Shown: positions 17,535 through 25,161 of the stretch, piece by piece
How the letters are laid out: each line of letters begins with the position of its first letter
How positions within the stretch are numbered: position 1 is the stretch's first letter
DNA from: Arthrobacter sp. H-02-3
GTDB lineage: Bacteria > Actinomycetota > Actinomycetes > Actinomycetales > Micrococcaceae
Assembly: GCF_003097355.1 (NCBI RefSeq)
Contig: NZ_PYUI01000025.1
Span: 1-64,000 of the forward strand
Length of the DNA: 64,000 nucleotides
Direction of reading: 5' to 3'
Translations under genes and position numbers: made by a program
Notes under the pieces: generated by a model
Database searches by the model: none
The model's input: only the letters and a program-made list of their open reading frames with translations
Told to the model about the DNA's origin: nothing

Positions 17535-19026
17535 ACCCGACGGCGGACCCTTGAGCATGAAAGCCTCCTCACGCAGCACTGTTCCGGCCGAGGGCAGCTG
17601 GAGCCCGCGGCTGGCCCTCCTGGTGGCCGCAACGTTCTTCATGGAATTCCTCGACGGGACCGTCCTGACCACGGCCATTCCCAGCATCGCCGCCGATTTC
17701 TCGGTCGCCCCGGCCGACGTCAACATCACCATGACGGCCTACCTGATGACGGTCGCGATGGGCATCCCGCTCAGCAGCTGGCTCGCGGAGAGGATCGGGG
17801 CACGCCGAGTGTTCTGCCTGGCCATCGCAACCTTTACCGCCGCGTCATTGCTCTGCGCGCTGAGCCAGGACCTCACCATGCTGACCCTGAGCCGGGTCCT
17901 GCAGGGGGCCGGAGGCGCCATGATGGTCCCCGTGGGAACCCTCGTGGTGCTCCGCGGGACGCCGAAGAAGGACCTGCTGCGGGCGACCGCGTTCCTGGTG
18001 TGGCCCGGGCTGCTGGCCCCGGTCCTGGCCCCGCTCGTGGGCGGCGCCCTGACAACGTACCTGTCCTGGCATTGGATCTTTCTGGTCAACCTCCCCCTGG
18101 GCCTGGCGGCGTTCCTGGCCGCGCTGCGCCTGGTCCCGGCGGTCGCCGGCGACAGCACGCGGCGACTGGACTGGCTGGGGCTGGCATTGACCACGCTCGG
18201 GGTGGGCTCCCTGCTGGTGGGTCTGGAACTGACGGGCGGCCGGGACGCCGGACTCGCGGCGGCCGCGGGGATCGTGACGGGCCTGCTGTTCCTGACCGCC
18301 GCCGTGGCCTGGATGCGGAGGTCCAGCACGCCGCTGTTCAATCTGTCCGTCTTCGGCGCGCGGACGTTCCGCGCGACGGCCACGGGCGGCTTTGTGTACC
18401 GCCTGACCATCAGCGCCGTGCCGTTCCTGCTGCCGCTGATGTTCCAGGCCGGCTTCGGCTGGGACCCCCTGCACGCCGGGGCGATGGTGTCCGCTGTGTT
18501 CGTGGGCAACATCGGGATCAAGCCGGCCACGACGCCGCTCATCCGGCGGTTCGGCTTCAAGCCCGTCCTGGTGTTCGCATCGTTGGCCTCGGCGGTCACC
18601 TTTGCGCTGTGCGCGCTGCTCGACGCCGGCACGCCGGAGCCGCTGATCGTCGCGGTCCTCGTGGCCAGCGGAGCCTTCCGCTCCATCGGCTTCTCGGCCT
18701 ACGCGTCCGTCCAGTACGCCGACGTCGTCCCGGCCCAGTTGCCGTCCGCGAACGCCGTCTCCGCCACGCTCGTGCAGCTCGCGACCGCGGCAGGGATTGC
18801 CGTCGGGGCGCTGCTGCTGCGGGTATTCGAGTCAAGCAGCCATGCCCTCGCCGGCCCCGCGACCGGTGACCCGGCGGCGCCGTACCGGGCGGCGTTCGTG
18901 GCCATCGCCGTCCTGATGCTCCTGAGCACGCTGGACAGTCTGGCGCTCCCCCGCCATGCGGGCGCCGCGGTCAGCCGGCCTGGCCCAGCACCAGCGGCAA
19001 AACGGCGCCGGCGCCCGCAAGCCTGA
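17527..19026 (+). CDS. MFS transporter, DHA2 (EmrB/QacA-like)
   Basis: About 499 aa integral membrane protein. The first membrane helix carries FFMEFLDGTVLTTAIPSIA, the DHA2 signature D in TM1, followed by the loop motif SWLAERIGARRVF and the antiporter motif C-like LSRVLQGAGGAMMVPVG. About 13-14 hydrophobic segments are visible, consistent with a 14-TM proton-driven drug or metabolite exporter. The ATG at 17527 overlaps the upstream stop (ATGCGTGA); an ATG at 17557 is an alternative. Its 3' end overlaps that of the convergent recQ gene by 56 bp. Confidence 0.9.
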   Translation: MREPDGGPLSMKASSRSTVPAEGSWSPRLALLVAATFFMEFLDGTVLTTAIPSIAADFSVAPADVNITMTAYLMTVAMGIPLSSWLAERIGARRVFCLAIATFTAASLLCALSQDLTMLTLSRVLQGAGGAMMVPVGTLVVLRGTPKKDLLRATAFLVWPGLLAPVLAPLVGGALTTYLSWHWIFLVNLPLGLAAFLAALRLVPAVAGDSTRRLDWLGLALTTLGVGSLLVGLELTGGRDAGLAAAAGIVTGLLFLTAAVAWMRRSSTPLFNLSVFGARTFRATATGGFVYRLTISAVPFLLPLMFQAGFGWDPLHAGAMVSAVFVGNIGIKPATTPLIRRFGFKPVLVFASLASAVTFALCALLDAGTPEPLIVAVLVASGAFRSIGFSAYASVQYADVVPAQLPSANAVSATLVQLATAAGIAVGALLLRVFESSSHALAGPATGDPAAPYRAAFVAIAVLMLLSTLDSLALPRHAGAAVSRPGPAPAAKRRRRPQA

Positions 19027-21199
19027 GGGCGCGCCCGGAGACGGTCAGGGTCCAGCGGCTGTCCACGAGGTCGTCGATGAGCATCACGCTCTGGCCGCGG
19101 ATTCCGGCCAGGGCTTCCTCCAGCTCGGGCCCCACCACCAGGCGGTCCCAGACGGCGGCGAGCCGGTAGGCACTGTTGCCGCCACGGCCGCCGGTGGGTC
19201 CGCCGTGGTGGAGCTGCAGCTGGCCAAGATACGGGATGCGGCCGATCTCGGAGATCCCGCGGGCCAGGGAGTCCACCAGCACGGGCTTGCCGCGGGACGG
19301 CAGGCTGATGATCGCGGCCGGCCGGCCGGCACCGCTCCAGCCTGGGGCCCGCGAGTCTCCGGTGCCCCATTCCCTGAGCACCTGGACGCAGGCCTGCAGC
19401 ATGCCGGGGTCCACGGGCCGGTCGGGCGCACCGGCGGCGAAGGCCTCACGCAGGGCACCGCCCCAGCCGAGGTCCGTCAGGCGTGCCAGGACCCGGCCGT
19501 CCGCGAGGGCCTCGTCCGGCTTGATCTTGCCCTTGACGGGCACCCCCAGTCGGTCCATGCCGGTGGGCCACTGCAGCCGCGGCTCCAGGACAACGCCGGC
19601 ACGGCGGAGTGTCTGCCCGGCAGCCTCCGTGGCGGCTTCGGCGATATCGGCCGGGAACCAGCGGCCCGCGCAGTTGTCGCAGCGGCCGCAGGCGCGCGCC
19701 GTTTCGTCGTCCAGCACCGAGGTGATGTATTCCATCCGGCAGCCGGCGGTGTCCTGGTAAATGACCATCGAGTCCTGCTCATCCACCCGGGCCTCGGCGA
19801 TCCGGCCGTACCGTTCGGCGTCGTAGCTCCAGGGCTGTCCCGTGGAGCGCCAGCCGCCTCCCACGCGTTCGACGGCGCCGTCCACAGCCAGCACCTTCAG
19901 CAGCAGCTCCAACGGGGTCCGGCGCAGGTCCACCCGGGCCTCGAGGGCCACAGTGGACACTGCCGTGCCGGCCTCGGCAAGGGCCGTCAGGACGGCGGCA
20001 GCTTTGTCCTCGGACGGCATGGACGCGGTGGCAAAGTACTGCCAGATGTCGCGGTCCTCCGAGCCTGGCAGGAGCAGGACGTCGGCGTTCGCCGCGCCAC
20101 GCCCGGCGCGGCCCACCTGCTGGTAGTACGCCACGGGAGAGGACGGCGCGCCAAGGTGCACCACGAAGCCGAGGTCCGGCTTGTCGAAACCCATGCCGAG
20201 GGCGGAGGTGGCCACCAGCGCCTTGACCTGGTTGTCCTTGAGGAGCTGCTCGGCGCGTTCCCGGTCCGCGGGGTCGGTGCGTCCGGTATAGGCAAGCACC
20301 TCATGCCCGGCTTCGGCCAGGAGCCGGGCGGTGTCCTCGGCGGCGGACACCGTGAGCGTGTAGATGATGCCGCTGCCCTGCAGGTCCTGCAGGTGGGTCA
20401 GTAGCCAGCCCAGCCGCTCGCGGGAATCCGGCAGGGTCAGGACGCCCAGCCGGAGCGATTCCCGGCCGAGGGCGCCGCGGATGGTCAGGACGTCCTTGCC
20501 GAGCTGCTCTTCGATGTCATGGACCACCCGGGAATTGGCCGTGGCGGTGGTGGCGAGCACCGGGACAGTCTCCGGCAGTTGAGTGATGAGGTCCGCGATG
20601 CGCCGGTAGTCGGGGCGGAAGTCGTGGCCCCAGTCCGAGATGCAGTGGGCCTCGTCAATCACCAGCAGCCCGGTCCGGCGGACGAGTTCGGGAAGCTGGT
20701 TTTCCCGGAAGGACGGGTTGGTGAGGCGCTCGGGCGAAACCAGCAGGACGTCCACTTCATCGGCGGCAAGCTGCTCGCGCACGGTGTCCCACTCCAGCTG
20801 GTTCGCGGAGTTGATGGCGACCGCCCGAACCCCGGCCCGGGCCGCGGCGGCCACCTGGTCCCGCATGAGAGCCAGGAGCGGGGACACTATCAGGGTGGGT
20901 CCCGCACCACGGCGGCGCAGCAGCAGCGAGGCGACAAAGTACACGGCCGATTTTCCCCAGCCGGTGCGCTGCACCACCAGGGCGCGCCGGCCGCCGTCGA
21001 CCAGTGCCTCAATGGCCTCGAACTGGCCGTCATGGAACTGCGCCTCGGGGTGCCCCACGAGCTCCCGCAGCACAGCCTGGGCCTGTTCCCGGGTCGGGGA
21101 GACAGCGGCGCCGGAGACAGCGGCCCCGGAAATTGAGGTGGCGGAATCTACGGTGGCGGAATCTGCTGGGCTGGAAAGGACGTTCTGGTTACTGGCCAT
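18971..21199 (-). CDS. recQ: RecQ-family DNA helicase with C-terminal phosphoribosyltransferase-like domain
   Basis: 742 aa. SF2 helicase core: Walker A QRTGWGKSAVYF (~78-90), DEAH box LLVIDEAHCISDWGHDFRPD, motif III VLATTATA, and motif VI VGRAGRG. The RecQ zinc cysteines (CRMEY, then ACGRCDNC) follow in the RQC region. The last ~150 residues contain VMLIDDLVDSRWTLT, the PRPP-loop motif of type I phosphoribosyltransferases, preceded by GNSAYRLAAVWD. This helicase-PRTase fusion is known in actinobacterial RecQ-like proteins, role unknown. Acts in DNA repair and recombination. It overlaps the MFS gene 3' end in antisense by 56 bp. Confidence 0.93.
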   Translation of the reverse strand: MASNQNVLSSPADSATVDSATSISGAAVSGAAVSPTREQAQAVLRELVGHPEAQFHDGQFEAIEALVDGGRRALVVQRTGWGKSAVYFVASLLLRRRGAGPTLIVSPLLALMRDQVAAAARAGVRAVAINSANQLEWDTVREQLAADEVDVLLVSPERLTNPSFRENQLPELVRRTGLLVIDEAHCISDWGHDFRPDYRRIADLITQLPETVPVLATTATANSRVVHDIEEQLGKDVLTIRGALGRESLRLGVLTLPDSRERLGWLLTHLQDLQGSGIIYTLTVSAAEDTARLLAEAGHEVLAYTGRTDPADRERAEQLLKDNQVKALVATSALGMGFDKPDLGFVVHLGAPSSPVAYYQQVGRAGRGAANADVLLLPGSEDRDIWQYFATASMPSEDKAAAVLTALAEAGTAVSTVALEARVDLRRTPLELLLKVLAVDGAVERVGGGWRSTGQPWSYDAERYGRIAEARVDEQDSMVIYQDTAGCRMEYITSVLDDETARACGRCDNCAGRWFPADIAEAATEAAGQTLRRAGVVLEPRLQWPTGMDRLGVPVKGKIKPDEALADGRVLARLTDLGWGGALREAFAAGAPDRPVDPGMLQACVQVLREWGTGDSRAPGWSGAGRPAAIISLPSRGKPVLVDSLARGISEIGRIPYLGQLQLHHGGPTGGRGGNSAYRLAAVWDRLVVGPELEEALAGIRGQSVMLIDDLVDSRWTLTVSGRALRLAGAGAVLPLVLGQAG

Positions 21200-21343
21200 T
21201 GATTCAGTATCCCAGCCCCCTCCGACACCGCCACAGCGAGCACCCCGCTATGTGGACAACCCACGCATTGGACACCGCGGCGGACAACACCGGCGCGGCC
21301 ACGTCAGCCCGCAGCGTCAGAGCCGCAACGTAAGATAAGACCC

Positions 21344-22762
21344 GTGACTACGGACAAGACAAAGACTTTTGACCTCTCGGCCTCGTTCAAGGCTTATGAC
21401 GTGCGCGGAATCGTGGGCCAATCCATCACCGCGGAAATCGTCGAAGCCGTCGGTGCGGCCTTCGTCGACGTCCTGGAGCTCACGGGGCAGACCGTGCTCG
21501 TGGGCGGGGACATGCGCCCCTCCTCCCCCGAGTTCGCCAAGGCCTTTGCCAACGGCGCCGCCACCCGCGGCGCCAACGTCCAGTTGCTGGACCTGATCTC
21601 CACCGACGAGCTCTACTACGCGTGCGGCGCCCTCAACGCCGCCGGCGCCACATTCACCGCCAGCCACAACCCGGCCGAGTACAACGGCATCAAGATGGCC
21701 AAGGCCGGCGCGGTGCCGATCTCCTCCGAAACCGGGCTCAAGGAAATCCAGGCCCGCGCCGAGGAATACCTCAACGCCGGCACCATCCCGGCCGCCGGCA
21801 CCCGCGGCCTGGTGGGCGTGCATGATGTCCTCAAGGGGTACGCGGAGTACCTGCGCAGCCTCGTGGACCTGCGCGGCTCGCGGCCGCTGAAGGTCGTCGT
21901 CGACGCCGGCAACGGCATGGCCGGCCTCACCACGCCGGCCTTGCTGGGTGATGCGCTGCTGCCCAAGCTTCCCCTGGAGATCGTGCCGCTGTACTTCGAG
22001 CTCGACGGCTCGTTCCCGAACCACCCGGCCAACCCGCTGGAGCCGGAAAACCTGCGCGACCTGCAGGCCGCCGTCGTCGAGCACGGCGCGGACATCGGCC
22101 TGGCGTTCGACGGCGACGCCGACCGCTGCTTCGTGATCGACGAAAACGGCGAGCCCGTCTCGCCGTCGGCCATCACCGGCATGGTGGCCCGCCGCGAAAT
22201 CGCCCGCGCCCAGGCCCTCGGCGAGGACATGCCGACCGTCATCCACAACCTGCTGACCTCCCGCGCGGTTCCGGAACTCGTCGAACGCCACGGCGGCCGC
22301 GCCGTCCGCACCCGCGTGGGGCACTCCTTCATCAAGGCCGTCATGGCCGCGGAAGGAGCCATCTTCGGCGGGGAGCACTCGGCCCACTTCTACTTCCGCG
22401 ACTTCTGGAATGCGGACACCGGCATGCTGGCGGCCATGCACGTCCTGGCCGCCCTGGGCGAACAGGACGGCCCGCTCTCCGAACTCGGCCGCGAATACGA
22501 ACCGTACCGGTCCTCCGGCGAGATCAACTCGGAAATCGAGGACAAGGCCGGCGCGGTCGAGCGCGTCCGCGAGGACTTCCTTGACGAAGACGTCGAGGTC
22601 GACTACCTCGACGGCAGCACCTTCATTGCCACCGACGGCAGCTACTGGTTCAACCTGCGCCCGTCCAACACCGAGCCGTTCCTGCGCCTCAACGTCGAAG
22701 CCACGGACACCGCCACCATGGAGCGGGTCCGCGACCGCGTCCTGGCGCTGGTCCGGGGCTAG
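21344..22762 (+). CDS. manB: Phosphomannomutase/phosphoglucomutase
   Basis: 472 aa from GTG. Alpha-D-phosphohexomutase with the phosphoserine loop TASHNPAEYNGIKMA, Mg-binding DGDADRCF, sugar-binding GEHSAHFYFRD, and phosphate-binding RPSNTEPFLRLNVEA. It interconverts mannose-6-P and mannose-1-P (and/or glucose phosphates) for GDP-mannose and glycan synthesis. Length and motifs are complete. A small gene follows after two bases, so they are translationally coupled. Confidence 0.94.
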   Translation: MTTDKTKTFDLSASFKAYDVRGIVGQSITAEIVEAVGAAFVDVLELTGQTVLVGGDMRPSSPEFAKAFANGAATRGANVQLLDLISTDELYYACGALNAAGATFTASHNPAEYNGIKMAKAGAVPISSETGLKEIQARAEEYLNAGTIPAAGTRGLVGVHDVLKGYAEYLRSLVDLRGSRPLKVVVDAGNGMAGLTTPALLGDALLPKLPLEIVPLYFELDGSFPNHPANPLEPENLRDLQAAVVEHGADIGLAFDGDADRCFVIDENGEPVSPSAITGMVARREIARAQALGEDMPTVIHNLLTSRAVPELVERHGGRAVRTRVGHSFIKAVMAAEGAIFGGEHSAHFYFRDFWNADTGMLAAMHVLAALGEQDGPLSELGREYEPYRSSGEINSEIEDKAGAVERVREDFLDEDVEVDYLDGSTFIATDGSYWFNLRPSNTEPFLRLNVEATDTATMERVRDRVLALVRG

Positions 22763-22764
22763 CA

Positions 22765-23250
22765 GTGGCCGCGCATCCCGAAGAAACCCCGGACGCCGGC
22801 TCCTGGCGCGAGTCCGTGCCGGAAGCCAGCGCCACGGACCTAGAAAACCTGCTCGGTACCGGCGTCGGGGCCGCGCAGGAGCAGCTGGAGCGTAACGGCG
22901 GCTTCCTGCCGTTCGCGCTCGTAGTGCAGAACGACGGCGAAGTCCGGCTGGTTGCCGTGACCCCCGCGGACGCGGACGACGGATCCGACGCGGACTTCGA
23001 CGCGGACACCATGATCCGGGACCTCCACGAGCTGCTCCGCCAGCACCGGGACGAGTTCCGGGCCGCCGCGGTGGTCTGTGACATCACGCTGATCGAGGAG
23101 GACTCGGACGCCATTCACGTGGCCGCCGAACACCAGGACGGATCGCTGTTCGCCGCGGTCCTGCCCTACGCCCCGAACCCCGGGACCCGCGAGCTCGAAT
23201 TCGGCCAGCTCTCCGCCGATACCAACGAACCCGCCGTGTGGGTGGACTAG
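22765..23250 (+). CDS. Conserved acidic hypothetical protein coupled to manB
   Basis: 161 aa starting GTG two bases after the manB stop. Acidic, no membrane segment. A central region (PFALVVQNDGEVRLVAVTPAD) and a C-terminal strand-rich part (DAIHVAAEHQDGSLFAAVLPYA) look like a small alpha/beta domain. I do not recognise a named family. Tight coupling suggests a conserved partner of manB; function unknown. Confidence 0.75.
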   Translation: MAAHPEETPDAGSWRESVPEASATDLENLLGTGVGAAQEQLERNGGFLPFALVVQNDGEVRLVAVTPADADDGSDADFDADTMIRDLHELLRQHRDEFRAAAVVCDITLIEEDSDAIHVAAEHQDGSLFAAVLPYAPNPGTRELEFGQLSADTNEPAVWVD

Positions 23251-23270
23251 ACCGGCCGTAAGCTGGGGAT

Positions 23271-23720
23271 ATGAAGATCAACGCCTTCGCTGATGTGAGC
23301 CTGCGCGCCATGATGGTGCTCGCGGCCGCTCCCGACGGCGGGCTCCTGACGACCCAGAACATCGCCGACGCCGTCGGCACGCCCTACAACCACGTCAGCA
23401 AGGCGATGGCGAAGCTGCGCGAACTGGGCCTGATCGACGTCGAACGCGGCCGCAACGGCGGATCCCGGCTCAGCAGCGCCGGCCGCGCCGCGACGGTGGG
23501 CCAGCTGCTGCGGAAACTCGACACCCGCCAGGACCCGGCCGATTGCGTCGCCGCGGGCGGCACCTGCCCGCTCATCACCGAATGCCATCTCCGGGCCGCG
23601 CTTGCCCGGGCCCGCGAGGCCTTCTATCGCGAACTCGACGGGATCGTCATCGCCTCGCTGCCGACCTCCCGGCAAATGACGCCGGTCTTCCAAATGATCG
23701 GGCTGCGTCCCGGCCTCTAG
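23271..23720 (+). CDS. nsrR: Rrf2-family nitric oxide sensor repressor NsrR
   Basis: 149 aa. Rrf2 winged-helix N-terminus (MKINAFADVSLRAMMVLAAA, then QNIADAVGTPYNHVSKAMAKL) and three cysteines at 92, 99 and 105 (DCVAAGGTCPLITECHL), the spacing of NsrR iron-sulfur ligands. NsrR binds a [4Fe-4S] cluster that reacts with NO, releasing DNA. The next gene is the NO-detoxifying flavohemoprotein, with a NsrR-type dyad between them, so the assignment is strongly supported by context. Confidence 0.92.
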   Translation: MKINAFADVSLRAMMVLAAAPDGGLLTTQNIADAVGTPYNHVSKAMAKLRELGLIDVERGRNGGSRLSSAGRAATVGQLLRKLDTRQDPADCVAAGGTCPLITECHLRAALARAREAFYRELDGIVIASLPTSRQMTPVFQMIGLRPGL

Positions 23721-23765
23721 TCCCGGACTCTAGCCACGGCCCCGCCCACCCGATTTGCATCACTC

Positions 23766-23782
23766 TTCTACGCCATGTAGAA
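23766..23782. promoter_or_regulatory. 17-bp palindrome upstream of hmp
   Basis: TTCTAC-gccat-GTAGAA is a perfect inverted repeat in the nsrR-hmp spacer, 11 bp before the larger NsrR-like dyad. It may be a second operator. Confidence 0.4.
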
Positions 23783-23788
23783 CTGAGG

Positions 23789-23823
23789 TGTAAATACTCG
23801 CATTTCAAATATTAGTATTCACA
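23789..23823. promoter_or_regulatory. NsrR-type operator upstream of hmp
   Basis: TGTAAATACT (23789-23798) and AGTATTCACA (23814-23823) are inverted with one mismatch. The central part GCATTT-c-AAAT (centre 23806) resembles the classical NsrR consensus half-site ATGCATTT in an 11-1-11 arrangement. It lies 46 bp before the hmp start and is the obvious target of the adjacent repressor. Confidence 0.65.
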
Positions 23824-23868
23824 TCGCGGTCCGGTTGAAGACCCCGGGCCACTAACTCAGGAGTCAGC

Positions 23869-25029
23869 ATGCTCTCGGACAAGTCCTTCCCGGTCATCGA
23901 GGCCACCCTGCCGCTGGTCGGTTCCCGCATCGGCGAGATCACCCCCAAGTTCTACGCCCGGCTCTTCGCCGCGCATCCGGAACTGCTGGACGGGCTCTTC
24001 AGCCGCTCCAACCAGCGCAACGGCAACCAGCAGCAGGCCCTGGCCGGAAGCATCGCCGCTTTCGCCACCCACCTGGTGAACAACCCCGGCACCCTGCCCG
24101 AGACCGTCCTGTCCCGCATCGCGCACCGCCACGCCTCCCTGGGCATCACCGAACCGCAGTACCAGGTGGTCTACGAGCACCTCTTCGCCGCCATCGCCGA
24201 GGACCTCGCCGAGGTCATCACCCCGGAAATCGCCGAGGCCTGGACCGAGGTCTACTGGCTCATGGCGGACGCGCTGATCAAGCTCGAGAAAGGCCTCTAC
24301 GCCGCCCAGGCGAACGGCGAGATGTGGACCCCCTGGAAGGTTGCCGCCAAGACTGCCGCCGGCACCGGCTCCATGACCTTCACCCTGGAACCGGCCGACG
24401 ACACCCCCATCACCGCGGCCCTCCCCGGCCAGTACGTCAGCGTCAAAGTCACCCTGCCGGACGGGCTCCGTCAGGTCCGCCAGTACTCCCTCTCCGGCGA
24501 CGCCGGCACCAGCCGCAGCTTCACCACGAAGCTCGACGACGGCGGCGAGGTCTCCCCCGTGCTGCACAACACCGTGGAGGTCGGCGACGTCATCGAAATC
24601 TCCAACCCCTACGGCGAAATCACACTCAAGGAGGGCGACGGCCCCGTGGTCCTGGCCTCGGCCGGCATCGGCTGCACCCCCACGGCGTCCATCCTGCGCT
24701 CCCTCGCCGAGTCCGGTTCGGACCGCCAGGTCCTGGTCCTGCACGCGGAAAGCACCCTGGACAGCTGGGCGCTGCGCTCCCAGATGACTGACGACGTCGA
24801 ACGCCTCGACGGCGCCGACCTCCAGCTCTGGCTCGAGCACCCGGAAGCCGGGGCCAAGACCGGCTTCATGTCCCTGCGCGAAGTGGACCTGCCCGCCAAC
24901 GCGTCCCTGTACCTGTGCGGCCCGCTGCCGTTCATGAAGAACATCCGCAACGAGGCCATCAACGCCGGCATCCCGGCCACGAAGATCCACTACGAGGTCT
25001 TCGGCCCGGACATCTGGCTCGCCAGCTAG
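23869..25029 (+). CDS. hmp: Flavohemoprotein, nitric oxide dioxygenase
   Basis: 386 aa. Globin domain (1-~140) with proximal His in RIAHRHASLGI (His88), then an FAD-binding barrel (GQYVSVKVTLPDGLRQVRQYSLSG: the RxYS flavin motif) and an NAD domain (VVLASAGIGCTPTASIL, LYLCGPLPFMKNI, EVFGPDIW). It converts NO and O2 to nitrate using NAD(P)H in the cytosol. AGGAG precedes the ATG. Expected to be repressed by the adjacent NsrR and induced by NO. Confidence 0.96.
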   Translation: MLSDKSFPVIEATLPLVGSRIGEITPKFYARLFAAHPELLDGLFSRSNQRNGNQQQALAGSIAAFATHLVNNPGTLPETVLSRIAHRHASLGITEPQYQVVYEHLFAAIAEDLAEVITPEIAEAWTEVYWLMADALIKLEKGLYAAQANGEMWTPWKVAAKTAAGTGSMTFTLEPADDTPITAALPGQYVSVKVTLPDGLRQVRQYSLSGDAGTSRSFTTKLDDGGEVSPVLHNTVEVGDVIEISNPYGEITLKEGDGPVVLASAGIGCTPTASILRSLAESGSDRQVLVLHAESTLDSWALRSQMTDDVERLDGADLQLWLEHPEAGAKTGFMSLREVDLPANASLYLCGPLPFMKNIRNEAINAGIPATKIHYEVFGPDIWLAS

Positions 25030-25032
25030 ACA

Positions 25033-25098
25033 CTCATCGATTGCTCCGTAACTGCCCTTCTGAGGGGTCAAAAGGGCCGCTGCGGAGCAATCGATGAG
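25033..25098. repeat. REP-like palindromic element, copy 1
   Basis: Perfect 16-bp arms, CTCATCGATTGCTCCG (25033-25048) and CGGAGCAATCGATGAG (25083-25098), with inner GCCCTT...AAGGGC pairing. A near-identical 59-bp element occurs at 27424-27482, so this is a dispersed repeat and not a one-off terminator. Confidence 0.8.
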
Positions 25099-25109
25099 AG
25101 CGCGACGGC

Positions 25110-25139
25110 GGCCCCGCACCTTTCGCAAGGTGCGGGGCC
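25110..25139. terminator. Bidirectional terminator between hmp and pckG
   Basis: GGCCCCGCACCTT-tcgc-AAGGTGCGGGGCC, a perfect 13-bp stem between two convergent genes. T-runs are weak (TT inside the stem base). Confidence 0.75.
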
Positions 25140-25161
25140 GCCGTTCGTTGACCGGTACTTG

